64,000 nucleotides of DNA from Valencia hispanica (GCA_963556495.2 OY747705.1:21726501-21790500); one strand, 5' to 3'; positions 37,380-49,565 are shown, counted from the stretch's first letter. Notes: generated by a model not told the origin, from the letters alone. A program made the numbers and translations.

Positions 37380-37679
37380 TGAAGCTTAGTTTATACTTTT
37401 CCATCAGCAAGTTTGCACTCACGCGTATTCACTGAGACATTTTCCTTTTATGCTTCCCCTGTTGGTGTGTCAGTGTTGCAAAGCAATTCTGCGCCAGGAC
37501 AGCAGGGGGTACAGACCTTTTCTGGCGGGTCTGCCTACCATTGTAGTGACCTTTTAGTTCAGATAGGCTTTTTAACTTCAGCTTGTAAACACAATTCCAC
37601 TCATGGAGCAATGGCCGACAGAGAGCGAGTTTTGAATGAGCTGGAAAGCTTTTTGCTAGAAGTGCAGCTCATTGAATAC

Positions 37680-39246
37680 TAGGGGTGCACGACTTTGACA
37701 AAAAACCTAGTTGCGTTTTTTCTGACAAATATTGCGAATGCGATGCGATTTTCGATTTTTACTTTCGATACTTTTAAGGGCATAAAACTAAAATTATGAA
37801 TGAAATATATTGTTACTTTTACAACACAGTCTTGCACAACTTGACACACAATGCGAACAATATACAATAACCTAAAAAATATTTATGTGGCCAGGGCCCT
37901 CCTCTGGCTTTTGTCTGCTGTTGAACCTGAAAATCTCTAATATAAACTACATAGTGATTAAGGTAATGAGATTGTTCAATGCTTCGTGATTATTAAATAC
38001 CTGAACCTAAATACCAAAGAATAAGACATAACGGGAATTAACTTAAAACGGTAGCTTACATTTTTTTTTATTGACGAATCTTTGCCATTGAAAAATAGAA
38101 AACAAACTCTTATTAGATTTAGATTTACAATTAGAAAACAAAATCTTCTGCAGTCCACTGCCATTTACTAAACATGAAACTGTTATATTGCACACATTTT
38201 AAAATAAATGACAATAACAATTAAAAACAAGACCTTATCCAGCCTTCTGCAAGATAAGACGTAGTAACCTGACAGTAGGGTTGCCAACTCCCAGCAAAAA
38301 AAATAAGGAACCACCCCCCACCCTCCGCCTCATAGTGCTTAATCCACCTAATCGACTTTAATTTAATGCACGTGTAAAACAAATGCACAGAAATGAATTA
38401 TTTTTCTACAATAATTAAATAGATTCAACATCTTTCTTTGACAGAACTGCAGACTGCACAGATGGTATCTTCCCGAAGGAAAAAGTACTATAGCTTAGTA
38501 GGATACTGTATTAGACTTAATATTTGCTGTATACGATAAAGGATTTATGACCACTATATCCAACTGGTTGTAAGAGTCAGATAATTATTTATTAAAAGCT
38601 AGACATTTTAAATGAGAATAAGAAAGAAAAGTATGTATTTGTGCCCCCCTTTTCCTGTTAATGCCGTACCTGGCCCCCGGGCAAAACTTTGCTGCACAGT
38701 TACCAGCTGTCAGTTACATAAATGGATCCTGGTGTTATTTGTCTCTCAGAAACCGTTTATAACTACCCTTAATACGGAACGCGTAATATTTTTCTCTGAA
38801 TACGGGGCGATTCCGTTTTTTACGGGACGGTTGTCAACCTGAGCGCGACAGCGGAGAGAGACTGACAGCAGAGATCTGCAGCCAGGTTCCTCTCCAACTA
38901 CCCGCTGAGAACTGTGAGAAATACATTCTGCTTTCACATTGAACAAGTCGGCAAAAGTCTGTAGCAACACATGGAAAAGCTGCTAGATTTGTCACTAGTC
39001 ACTTAAAAAAAAAAAACGTTGCCAGGGGGGTCGGAAAAGTCGCTAAATATAGTAAAGTCGCCAAGTTAGCAACACTGCTCTGCATACAAGCTTGTTTCCC
39101 ATCCTCGTTTCTGATTAGCCAGCAAGCCACACTCAACCATTTTGATTGGTGAATTGGTGAAAAAAAACCTCAGCCTCCTGAGGTTAGGTTATCACTGGAG
39201 TTAAAACATCAATATCGATGCGATAAACGTTAATCGTGCAGCCCTA
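37680..39246. mobile_element. hAT element (1567 bp) with perfect 8-bp TSD
   Basis: Ends TAGGGGTGCACGA (left) and, reversed, TAGGGCTGCACGAT (right). The exact 8-bp duplication TTGAATAC lies at 37672-37679 and 39247-39254. Near-terminal 'gcgatgcgattttcgat' and 'atatcgatgcgataa' are the usual subterminal repeats. No transposase ORF is present, so it is non-autonomous. Its middle is occupied by unrelated hAT debris (38277-39078). Confidence 0.92.
38277..39078. mobile_element. Nested hAT-derived debris inside the hAT
   Basis: 38277-38840 starts AGGGTTGCCAACTCCC and ends GTTGTCAACCT, imperfect inverted ends of one non-autonomous hAT-type repeat. 38950-39078 ends '...agtcgccaagttagcaacactg', whose reverse complement CAGTGTTGCTAACTTGGCGA is the typical start of a different teleost hAT MITE. 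No TSDs were found, so the precise history is unclear. Confidence 0.55.
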
Positions 39247-39580
39247 TTGAATACTCTAAAAACTCATGTAAACAAACAGCAGTGGTCTGTTTTATTGCTC
39301 TCTACACATCCTGGTGTTCAAAAACACCATATTAGATAAACTGGCCTTGCAATATAAAGCATCTAGTGACCAAAAGCTGCATTGACTACTAATTACATCA
39401 AGCACCGTTCTAGTGAAATGATCTGGGGCTGACCAATCACATGGACGTCCGCAACGGATAGTTAAAACATTGGGCTCTACTCCGTGCATCCTTGTGTCAG
39501 TGACGGAGAGCCTTTGGGTTGACGGATAATGGTACTGCATGTCTCCGCACCTCTGCAGACGGAGAAGTATAAACTAGGCT

Positions 39581-42500
39581 TAAGACTGCACACTAACTTT
39601 ATGTTCCCTGGCAACCGAGTTAGTTTTAGGGAAACAAACTGTAGATCTAAATATTAACATGACACTACTTTGCTTACATTCTCTCATTTTTATCTCAGGC
39701 AGATATCCCAGAGAAAAAAACTGATGGCATTTAAAAGACGAGTCCTGGTCTATCCTGCACACCTTTTCCTTTCACCATTCTCATCAAGCGACACGCAGAG
39801 CGAAGCATGTGCAGCTCCTGGGAGCTGTGTTGTTTTTCACTCTGTAATCTGGGCAGACTCAGGGGATTGAGGGATCCGTTATCAGCAAGGGGCCATGGTG
39901 GAGACTTGATCAGGCTGTCTGTCTGCAGGGACCGGGGAGCTGAAGTTAATCAGAGACCGACGGACCCCTCTTTACCCCGAGGATTCACACACTGCGACCC
40001 TGACACTCTTTCTGTCTCTCTGTCGCACAGACACACACTCATAAAAGCATGAATGCTCAACCACACCTTCACCTTCTCTTTTTACCATTAGCAGGAACGC
40101 TGCCACACCCACTAGGCTCTTACTTCAGTTCAATATCAAGTTCAACATCAAGTATCAAGAGAAGAGCAATAAAAAATAAAGCCTAACTGAAGCGTCTTTC
40201 TGATCATGTCCAACCACTCTTTTGATATTATCTGTGTGATTTACATCACACAGGTAATCTTAAAATCAACATATTTCTCAGTAGATGAAATTCTCATATC
40301 CATTTATTCATGAAACCCATTTAATCCTTGCGAGGTTTCACTGAGCTGGTGTCAATCTACAGCGGTCAGAGGGTAAGGGTGCAGGCTACACAGAGACATA
40401 AAGGATAGATAATAGATAATCATGCATGCCTAATGCAAATAAGTTGAGCTAAAATGCTTGATTTTGTATTGTGGGAGGAAGCAGGAGTACCCAGAGGAAA
40501 CCCAAAAATGAATGTGGAAACTCCACACAGAAATCTCTCAGATTGGATGCAATCTTTCTTTCCTTGGGCCAAAATAGTTAACAACTGCACCGTCGAACAT
40601 ATAAACAGAGATTTTTCCGTTTTGATAGATCAAATTAGCTCTCTGAGTTGAACATTTCACAACTCTGCCATTCTGATTTCAAAGTCAGGCCACACTTAGT
40701 CAATTAGCTCTGTAAAAAAACAATACAATCAGACCTCTTAGTCTCTCTTCGAACCTACTTTTATTTGGTTTGGGTCACTTTCGCACTGTACTGAATTGAA
40801 CTATCTGAAGAAAATCATGCAGTTACAACAGCTGGTAATTTGGTGTCCAATCCCAAGAAGCTACCCAGTATGAGCATCAGGAATGGGCAGTGTTGCTCTA
40901 TGTACAAGAGACATATGCTGCAAAACAGGTAACAGAAAACAAGACACCACTATGATGTCCCACTGGGGTTCCTCAGAAGCAGACCCAGGTATCGCAAGGA
41001 TTTAAATGTATCCAGATCACATTTTATATGTCATTTCTGATTTGGTTCAGTAGAAAGTCTGTTTGCTTTCCCACTATAAACGAACCACACCAGAGTTCCT
41101 TTGTAATCGAACCAACACCCACATTTTAAGTCAGAGTTCGCTTGTTTGGTCAGAAAAGTTCAGATAGGCTTTCTGAGAAAATAAACTCTGGTCATGTTTA
41201 AAAGGTACCAATCAGCTCTGGTGTCAGAGAGCCTTTAAACTTTAATTTGACACGGTTTTCCATGTCTCACATGTCTTGTAGCCGGCTAATTTTATGTAGT
41301 GAAGGACTTCAACACATGTAAAGGCCCTGAAGAACAGCCGAACTTAAACCTAGACATTAAGCCATATATTGACCAGAGCTGTCAAACTGCAGCTATTAAA
41401 GAGCTGACATGCAGGAATCCAGCTGGCCTACCTCTGGAGAAAGGTGTAGGAAATTATATGGCATTTAGATTAATTAGACACAGTTGTCAGATTTAATTAA
41501 CTACTACGTTTAATTAACCATGTAATTAATCTTATAGTGGTCCAACATGTGTGCACGCGCATACAAGCACGGAGGCAAACACATACACTCAACTAGTGCC
41601 CACATAGATATGAATAGTTTATGCACGCCAAATGTAATCTGTTCAGCCGACAAGCGCTCGCACTTTTTCTGTCAAACCTCACAAGAGAGTTCAGCTGAAT
41701 GGGTGAATGGCTACGAGTTAAAACAGCCTGAATGAAGAGCGTGTGGTAAGAATAGCACCTTTAATCCATCTCAGGTTTAACTCTTGCCCTCATTGGATGA
41801 TAATCTTACAGCTGGAGCAGCTCATTCAGTCAACATCCACATACCTATGTAATCCTTTATCAAACATATACCAGGTAACATAGTGCAAATATTTATCATG
41901 GTCCGGACAGAGAAGACAGGAAAGACTGAGTAGAGTTTCACATTAAAGTATTCATTGTAAGATATTTGAAGATCTTAAAAAAAAGTGTGTTGATCGAACG
42001 GTGTAACTCTTCAAAAGACGAGAGGGTCAGGAGGGACCACTGACCCTGACCTTTCTCATCCAAGTTCAACCCCTGTAGCCATAACAAGTACAGTCTGGCT
42101 GCGTCTCATGCATTGTGTGTGACTGTGGGTGTTATTGTGGTTGTGTGGTCAGCCAGCTGCTTTGTGTGTTTCAACTTTACTGAAGTCATGAGTGGACAAA
42201 TAAGCAGCTGGGCATTACCCTGACCTTTCACCCCAAGAAGCAGAGAGTGGCTGGGACCAAAGGGGTCAGAGCAGTCAAAGGCAAAGCGACAAAGTTATGC
42301 TGATGTAAAAATAGGGGGAATAATCACATCTGTTTGTGGCAGGTTATATGTGAAGAAGCAAAAATTCAAAGATGGGACTCTGAGGGTTTTTCTATAAAAT
42401 ATGGAGCTGGTGTTCTTGGGTCATACATTTTTTAAAAGCTGAATATTTCAGCCGTCTACCTCACAGTCTGCCCCATCCAACATTAAAGCTGCAACACATA

Positions 42501-42635
42501 AACACGTCAGAAAACATGAAACAGCAGCAGCAATATGATAACAATTACAGTCACACTCAGCATGTGTGCTTATAAATATTTTGAATCTGTATGTGTGTGT
42601 GCCCTGCTGGGGCAGTATTGGTGAAGTTCACTCAC
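39581..42635. other. Unannotated intron sequence
   Basis: No gene or TE recognised between the MITE and the SSBP-type exon. Open frames are short and composition is ordinary. Confidence 0.4.
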
Positions 42636-42720
42636 ATAGTCATGGAAAGCCTTGGCCTCGCTGGAATGTTCGCATGTCTCCCTCCGGTCCGGAGCGGCGC
42701 AGTAAAGATCCCAGAATACA
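42636..42720 (-). CDS. ssbp: SSBP2/3/4-family gene, internal exon (complete, 85 nt)
   Basis: The minus strand has a pyrimidine-rich tract and an acceptor (ctgtgcacag) directly before T-GTA-TTC. The first base completes the Cys codon begun in the 63942-64000 exon. The next 28 codons begin [20 protein letters not shown] and end AKAFHDY, followed by a consensus donor (TAT|GTGAGT). This is the end of the conserved LUFS/LDB1-binding region of SSBP2/3/4. From memory of the family, PDRRE recalls SSBP4, RRETCEHSS recalls SSBP2 and AKAFHDY fits SSBP2/3, so the paralogue is left open. The exon ends in phase 0, as in mammalian orthologues, where a proline/glycine-rich exon starting SAAAAPSPV follows. 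That exon was looked for to the left and not found. A hAT transposon starts about 580 bp away in the adjoining upstream intron, in opposite orientation. Confidence 0.95.
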
Positions 42721-43296
42721 CTGTGCACAGGGGACAAGACAGCAACAACAGTCAGACAGCCTGCTCTGAACATTTACCAACATTTCACGTATCTGGTGCA
42801 GACACGGTTGCGTACAACAAATGAAAAGGTAAAATAAGCCTCAATTGTGGCAAAGATTTGCATAGAACATCCACAAGCAGGAATATAGTTTACACATTCT
42901 CAAAGACTCCTATAGATTTACTTTTTACCTAAATTTGTCCAATGTTGAATAATTCTGATAGAAAACAATGCCAAAATTAAATCAAGAAACTATTACAACC
43001 TGGTGTGTCCTTAAACTCAAATGATTGTGATGTTGAATGTAGGAAACAGTGAAACTGCATTACTAATGATTTAGTTTGAATCAAAACATCTGTTAATTAA
43101 GCATCCTGGAAGGAGAGATCATCTGCATTTAGCTTTGCCTCTTGTAAATATACAAAATGCCAAAAATAACGTAAACTCAGACAAAAAAACAAAGGAGGCA
43201 CTGGTTGAAGCATGTGAGCAAAAGAAATGCAAAGCATTTGGTGAAATCAGAAAATAGGTTTGAGAAGCATTTTTCTTCAGTAATCATACTTCACAT

Positions 43297-46200
43297 CACA
43301 CCCGTTGCTATGGGCGTGCCATAGGGGGCGTGCCCCCCCTCCACAAAGTGCTTGTGCCCCCCCACTGGAGGTCCATAGCTCTAAAAACTATTTTTCTTTT
43401 TTTTTGTTATTATTGTTTAAACTAATAATGTTACACTCTTCATTACTAAGACATTAAAAATATAAAGAAACAACTGTGTTTTTCTTTGATGAGAATGATC
43501 ATGTCTAGCTACGTGACGTGAACATAGCCTACGTCACTGTTGCAAGTTACCGTGTTTTTGATGTGTGAGAGAGGGAGAGTTTTCGCTAGCTTTCGATTAA
43601 TTAGATCAGACATTATGGATATACGTAAGTGGTTTAAAAAACCAACTTCGAACTCGGTCACCACTTCAGCTAAATTAGACAACCCGATGACTGATGTTGT
43701 CAGTGCCAGTGGAGAAGAAGGACAACAGTCCGAGCCGGAGCTTGCAGCTAGCAGGTCTGTGGAGCCTGACCCCGGCAGCAGCAACACAGTGGAGGCTACC
43801 CCAAGCAGCAGGTCATCCCTTACAGGGCCACAACTGCCAGTCGGATGTGTTTCTGTGTCTGACCTCGGCACAGACAAACCTAAACAGGTTATCTTGAAAA
43901 CGTATCTTGTGAAAATGTTTGGATCAAGAAAACAATCACTTTCCTCCAGCTGGTATTTGAACAGGGACTGGCTTGAGTACTCGGTAGAAAGGGATGCTCC
44001 ATTTTGTTATGCCTGCACAAAATTCAAATCTTTATCATCAGACTCGGCATTCTCCAGTAAGGGATTTAATGAGTGGAAACATACAATTGAAACAGGTAAA
44101 GGATTAAATAAGCATGCAGCTTCAAAAGAACATTTAGCATGTGAAACAATGTGGAGAGACTCGGAAAAACGCAGTGAGACAGGAAAAGAGATTTCCACTC
44201 TCTTAATTCCAGAGCAACTGGCAGATACTACGTCAGCCATAGTTGACATGGTGGAGTTTTTAGTGGTGAATCAACTGCCGTTACGTGGAGATAATGCTGG
44301 TTTTGCCAGTGTGCTAGATGACAGTGGCTCCATGGGGTTGTTCTTGTCTCTTTTTGAGTACTCCATGCGCAAAGATCCAGAACTGACCAGGATTACAAAA
44401 ACAATCCCACAGAATGCACGCTATACCAGCCCACAGATACAGAACGAGATAATCGACATGATGAGCAAACTTGTGACAGAGGAGATAGTGAGACAAGTCG
44501 GGGATAGCTGGTTTCAATTAAAGTGGATGGCACACGGGATCCTATAGGCCAAGAAAATATATCCCTAGTTGTGCGTTTTGTTGACGAAAACTATGTTGAG
44601 TGTGAGCGCCTCTTGGTAATGGCTACATCAGAGAAAGGTGATGCAGAGGCTCTGACGGGTGTAATCATTGATGAGCTCACCAGCGCCGGACTCAGCACGG
44701 ACAAAATCCTGAGTCAGGTTTATGATGGCGAATCACTCATGTCTGGCAGGCATGTGGTTTGCAGAAATTGCTCAAAAACAAACTGGATCGTAACATACCG
44801 TACATCCACTGTTTTAATCATCTACTTCATCTGGTTGTGGTTCACGCCATGTCCAGCGAGACAGCTGTACAGGATTTTTCTGGGAGTATGCAACATGCTG
44901 TATAACTTCATCAGGAAGCCAACTGTCGCTATGTTGTACAAAGGTGAGACCCTGAAACGTCTCTTCGACCAGAGATGGACTGGCCACTTGGCAACGGTCA
45001 AAGTTGTGGTGAAGAGTTTTCACAACTTATCCACATTACTGACTGAGGTGGAGAACACAAGAGGCCTCGGAGCGGAGGTGAACGTCGGAGCCACAGGGCT
45101 GCTCCGTGCAATTACGCAGCGCAGTTTTATTTTCATTGCGCACCTTGTTATGAAGCTTTTGTCACTTTTCGAGCCACCGAACAGACTACTGCAAGCTGAA
45201 GATGTGGACTTGTTCACCAAAGTGACACTTGTGAACAGCGCTTCTGACTACGTGAAGAAACTGCACACAGAAAAGGAATTTTCTGCACTGTGGGATCTCT
45301 GCGCTCCTCCAGCCACTGGCACCGAGGCCGTGCTGGTGACCGGGCCCCGTCCAAGCAAGAGAAGACGCACAGTTAACAAAAACCTCAGTGAATTTGCAGT
45401 TGAAGAAACAGTTGGACAGCCACAGAGTGACATAGACGAAAAGACAGAGTTCATTAGTTATTTTACAGTGTCATTGATGCTGTGCAAGGAGAGATGGATG
45501 CGCGTTTTGGGGAGAGCAGTAGCGAGCTCATTGGCACACTGGCGGCTTTGAACCCAGAGACCGAGGATAATTTCCTGGACCCATCAAAAGTAACCCCTCT
45601 ACTGGATTTAGTTGGAACTGATGTGGTTGAATCGGAATATACTGTTGCTCCTGAGTTTCTGGTGAAGAAAATGACTGATACCCCTGTTCCCCCTGAAGAC
45701 AGAAAATGGACAATAGCCAACATCCTCAGTACGTTCAACTGTGCACTCCAAGTAATGCCGACTGTTGTTAGAGCATACAAGCTGCCTCTAACCTTAGGAG
45801 CATCAACAGCAGTATGAGAAAACTCTTTTTCCACACTAAAAAGCGTGTTCTCCGAGCATCGACGCAGCATGCTCCAGAAACGCAAGGCCCAACTTATTCA
45901 GCTCGCTTTTGAAAAGGACCTCACGCACAAGTTCAAGTTTGAGTGGAAGGATTTACTGATGAGGAGGTTCAGCCTGGAGAAACGCCGCCTCCCGCTGTTC
46001 TGACTGGAGAGAGGACAGCACTTCCCCCACTCAAAGTAGGTTCAAACTGTGTCTGTGTGTGTACGCTTGCGCGTCGCGCGTAATGAAAATGCATATTTCT
46101 CTGTTGACTGTTTTGAAATGCATCCGCCGTGGTGCTTTATCAGCTTGGGAGACGCTTCTGGTGTAGCATCTGTTTTGTGGATATTGATAACATTTCTTCT

Positions 46201-46378
46201 TTCATGTATTCTATTATTTTATATTATGAAAAATTATGTAGGCTGTTGCTGGACGTGCTGATGGTTATGTTTAACATGTATTGGTGCTACGCAAGTAGAC
46301 GATTATGGGTAATAATAATTGTGCCCCCCCATGCATTTGATATGCCCCCCTTAAGACTGAGGTCTGGCGACGGGTCTG
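43297..46378 (+). mobile_element. hAT transposon with full-size transposase region (3082 bp)
   Basis: Terminal inverted repeats CACACCCGTTGC (left) and, reversed, CAGACCCGTCGC (right) show the CAN start of hAT elements. The exact 8-bp duplication CTTCACAT flanks it at 43289-43296 and 46379-46386. C-rich blocks (gtgccccccc) lie just inside both ends. The transposase gene (43615-46003) is complete in extent but broken. It sits in the intron upstream of the SSBP-type exon, on the opposite strand. Confidence 0.95.
43615..46003 (+). pseudogene. hAT transposase, ZMYM1-like/TTF-finger type, broken
   Basis: Start ATG at 43615 (MDIRKWFKKP). An acidic/Ser-rich N-terminus is followed by a TTF-type finger (DWLEYSVERDAPFCYACTKF, Cys at about 131 and 134; then GLNKHAASKEHL). 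Next comes the RNase-H-like region with its first Asp in VDGTRD (44526) and a second in YDGESLMSG. The hATC dimerisation end reads ENSFSTLKSVFSEHRRSML and stops after RRLPLF at 46003. Breaks: a frameshift near 44518 (the first frame ends at 44547), a frameshift near 45462, and a TGA at 45815 exactly where the conserved Cys of the C-E-x-S-F-S hATC motif is expected (one base from TGC). Few lesions in about 800 codons imply recent loss of function. Known role of intact relatives: cut-and-paste transposition. Confidence 0.92.
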
Positions 46379-46550
46379 CTTCACATGTCTATTTGACTTT
46401 TACTATAATACTCTTTCCAAACAATCTTAATTGTTTAAGTCACTGTGGTTAAATTGTTTCCCACTAAACTGAAATCTGCATAACTAAACATATTTAATGT
46501 CATTTGGTTACAAAAGTGGAATTATCTGCTTAGTGTAAAGTAAAAATTAT

Positions 46551-46830
46551 AGTAGTAATGAATCATCAGTAGTAATAGTGGTAGTAATAGTCAAAATAGT
46601 AGTACTCCTAGTATTAACAGTAGCAATTTTAGTAGAAGTAATAGTAGAAGTAGCAGCGGTAACACCTGTAATAATAGCTTTTTATTTTAGACAATTAGCA
46701 ATAAAAATACCAATGGCATTAGTAATACTAGCATCAAGAGCAATTACATTAGAAGTAGTAGTAATACTGTTAGTAGTAGTAGCAGTAGTAGCAATAGTAG
46801 CGGTAATATGATGGGTAATAGTAGTAGTAA
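46551..46830 (+). repeat. Degenerate (AGT/AAT)n triplet tract, left part
   Basis: Almost every triplet is a variant of AGT, AAT, AGC or ACT ('agtagtaatagtggtagtaatagt...'). Both strands are open over long distances because of the triplet periodicity. It ends where a SINE begins. Confidence 0.9.
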
Positions 46831-46837
46831 TTTGTTG

Positions 46838-47043
46838 GACGGTGGCGCAATAAGTAGAGTCATGGTGTTGATCTTGGAAAGCTCTAGGTTTGATTCCAGC
46901 TCCCTTCTCTGTCACATGTCAATGTGCCCCTGGGCAAGGCACTTAGCCCCTGGTTGCTTTCTGTGTATTGGTGTAGGAAAGTTTGTGTTAGTAAATGTAC
47001 GACTGGGTGAATGTGGATCCAGTGTAAAGGACTCTTAGTGGAC
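46838..47043 (+). mobile_element. tRNA-derived SINE
   Basis: Pol III internal promoter: A box TGGCGCAATAAG (46843-46854) and B box GGTTTGATTCC (46887-46897), 44 bp apart as in tRNA genes. The body follows with 'tgcccctgggcaaggcactt', then 'gtgaatgtggatccagtgta' and 'aaggactcttagtgg'. It lies inside the triplet-repeat tract. No clear TSD, probably because the target is itself repetitive. Confidence 0.75.
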
Positions 47044-47077
47044 AGCATGATCATTTCCCATTTAGAAGCACTAAAAG

Positions 47078-47526
47078 TAACAGTAACAGTAGCAACAATA
47101 GTAAGAGTATTACTAATAACGGTACTAGTACTAGCAGTAGTCATAACAGCAGTACTAAAAACAGTAGCAGCAAAACCAGTTACTAGTTATATTATTAGCA
47201 CTTATAGGGGAAGAAAAGTTGTACTAATAGAAGTAACTGTAACAGTCGCAGTAATAATAGTAACAGTAGTAGCTATAACAGCAATAGTTGCGCAACAGCA
47301 GTTATAGTAGTACTCGTGGTAGTAGTAGTAACACTACGACAAGTAGTGCCAGCAGTACTAGTGGTAATAATAGTAGAAATAGTGGCAGTAACAGTAGTAA
47401 CAGTACTTGTATTTATAGAAATAATAATACTGTTAATAGTCGCTATAATAACAGTATTGATATTAGTAATAGTAATAAAAGCAGTACTAATTGTAGCAGT
47501 AGTAATAATAGTAATACCAGCAATCT
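47078..47526 (+). repeat. Degenerate (AGT/AAT)n triplet tract, right part
   Basis: Continues the 46551-46830 tract: 'agtaacagtaacagtagcaa...' to 'agtagtaataatagtaatac'. Together about 730 bp of imperfect triplet repeat. Val/Ile/Leu-, Ser/Asn- and Thr-rich frames here are artefacts. Confidence 0.9.
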
Positions 47527-49017
47527 CTAAAATTCTTTTGAAAGGCAGATCATCCACACCAAACCAGAGACCTTCTACTGCTGCTTCCATATCTTGGCAG
47601 AATGTGAAACTTCAAGCTACAGGTACATTCTAGCTCATAGTTGAAAAGTGTTACTAATTAAAACTGCAGTTTTATATCTCAGAAACCTCATTAGAGTTCC
47701 CCTTTTTTCCCCACTTCAAAAACTTAGAGTGATCTCCAAAGAGCTGTTACCATGAAGGACCTCCAGATGCTCCTCTCAGCCCACCCTTCCGACCTGCAGG
47801 TTACTGACCAATCAGCTCTGATTATGTTACTTACTGCCCAATAAGCCGTCCTCACATAATTTAACTAGAGCAGGTCCAGTCCTCCAGGGCAACAGGGACC
47901 ACAAGGTCCAACTCCAAATGGGCCCTTAATTACTGCACTGAAATTAAGTACTTGGTAAGGAGGTCCATATAAAGCAGATCTCTTTCCTCACCATATTGAT
48001 TTTATGGACCATGTATTAGGAGAACCCAGGAGGGGACATTCTTAGTCTTTTAAAGGTGCAAATAAGCTGTTAGCTGTCTTATTTTTGTTGATGGAAGGAC
48101 GGCACAGTGACATTTGACGAAAGAGAGAAAATACTGTATAGATAACCCATGAATGTCAGTGAGTGGCGAGGTAGCACTCAATCATATGTCTCCTATTATC
48201 TTCTGTGACGTATAATAAAAACAAAGCTGATTGCTGATTTACACTTTCCTTTATTGTTTTAATTTATTTATTATATTTTTGCTATTTCAGGGCACCAAAA
48301 AGACAAAGATGCAACAAAAGGTGTACTAAAAATTAAAAAGACTGATAAACATCCCAATATTGACCCTGCAGCACATGAAACCAACATCTCAAAAAAGCTC
48401 AAATGGAAGTGTGAGATTAAATTATTTAAAGTTTTAAAAGAGAGTCGTTGCCCTTGGGTGCTTAGAGAGCACCGGAGTGCTTTCTAGACAATGAGGGGTG
48501 CTGAAGAAAAGAGAGAGCATGCTTTGTGTGCTCTCCTGTCACTTCACAATAAAGCTAGCATATATTATCATATCTATCGCTTGGCGTTAAAGAGATTGCT
48601 GCTCTGTCTGAGACGAGCCGTGGCGAGGAGGCGCGACCATCGCAAATCCAATCGGCTCTCTGGGAAATGAAATGCGACTCGGGTTAGTTTGTTACGGGGA
48701 AGACACCATCGGGTCGGTGGTGCAGCGGGGGGTAAGGTGATTTAACACCTCCTGGCCTATGAAGTCGATAATATATTGCAATTTGAACAGATGACCTGTG
48801 TGCCTCTGCACCTCACAAGGAAATCTCATACAGGCCGCATCTCTGTAGCGTAATCTGAGGAAGAAATCACCGTTAGAATGAGAGTAAACGTACACACCAA
48901 GACTTTCATTATTCTGATATTATTTTGAAAGGTTGACATTTTTCTACAGAGCTAGAAGGGAAAGTGAGAGAGGTGAAAGGACGTCGAAGGTGTGAGGAGG
49001 AATTCAAGTGCCAGATA
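47527..49017. other. Unannotated intron sequence
   Basis: Nothing recognised. 48590-48900 is the most GC-balanced, unique-looking part and could be conserved, but that cannot be judged here. Confidence 0.35.
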
Positions 49018-49222
49018 AAAGTTTTAATACCTCTCAAACTTTTCCTCCTTTTGTCACGGTACAACCACAAACTTCATGTATTTAAATGGTATTTTGTGTT
49101 CGAGACCAAATTTAAGTAACACAGTTGTAAAGTGGAAGCAAAATGGTACATGCTTTTCAAAAACGCTTACAATAAAAAAATCTGAAAATGTGCCATGCAT
49201 ATTTTTAGCCCCCGTTACTCTG
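49018..49222. mobile_element. Tc1 family A long terminal inverted repeat (solo)
   Basis: 'cctctcaaacttttcctcct', 'gtcacggtacaaccacaaac', 'gtaaagtggaagcaaaatgg', 'aataaaaaaatctgaaaatg', 'tgccatgcat' and 'ccccgttactctgatgcc' follow the order of this family's roughly 200-bp terminus. Its inner edge matches the start of 18577-19190. No transposase follows. Confidence 0.8.
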
Positions 49223-49387
49223 ATGCCATCCATCCATTACACTTATCTGTCATTGGGTCGTGAGGGTGACGGGTCCAGGAGAGAAAATCAGATATCCCTT
49301 TCCAGCTTATTCCCAAGTAGTTCCCAGGCTAGAAGTGATATTTAGTCCCTCTAGCGACTTCTGGCTCTTACCCAGAGTCTCTTTTAA

Positions 49388-49565
<178 letters not shown>

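Larger units (their letters stand above)
37383..39580 (+). mobile_element. PIF/Harbinger-like MITE, copy 2 (split by hAT)
   Basis: Left part 37383-37679 and right part 39255-39580 align along their length with the 31118-31760 copy, including ends (AGCTTAGTTTATACTTTTCC and, reversed, AGCCTAGTTTATACTTCTCC). Flanks are TGA and TAA, a degraded 3-bp duplication. The shared small ORF (MADRERVLNELESFLLEVQL) is cut by the hAT insertion within its Glu-Tyr-Ser codons. Removing the insert and one TSD restores the frame, which continues through codons matching copy 1 (SKN-CKQ...LYTSWCSK). Confidence 0.88.

Noticed and set aside
46551..47633. Long Val/Ile-rich, Ser/Asn-rich and Thr-rich ORFs
   Set aside because: Triplet-repeat periodicity keeps all frames open.
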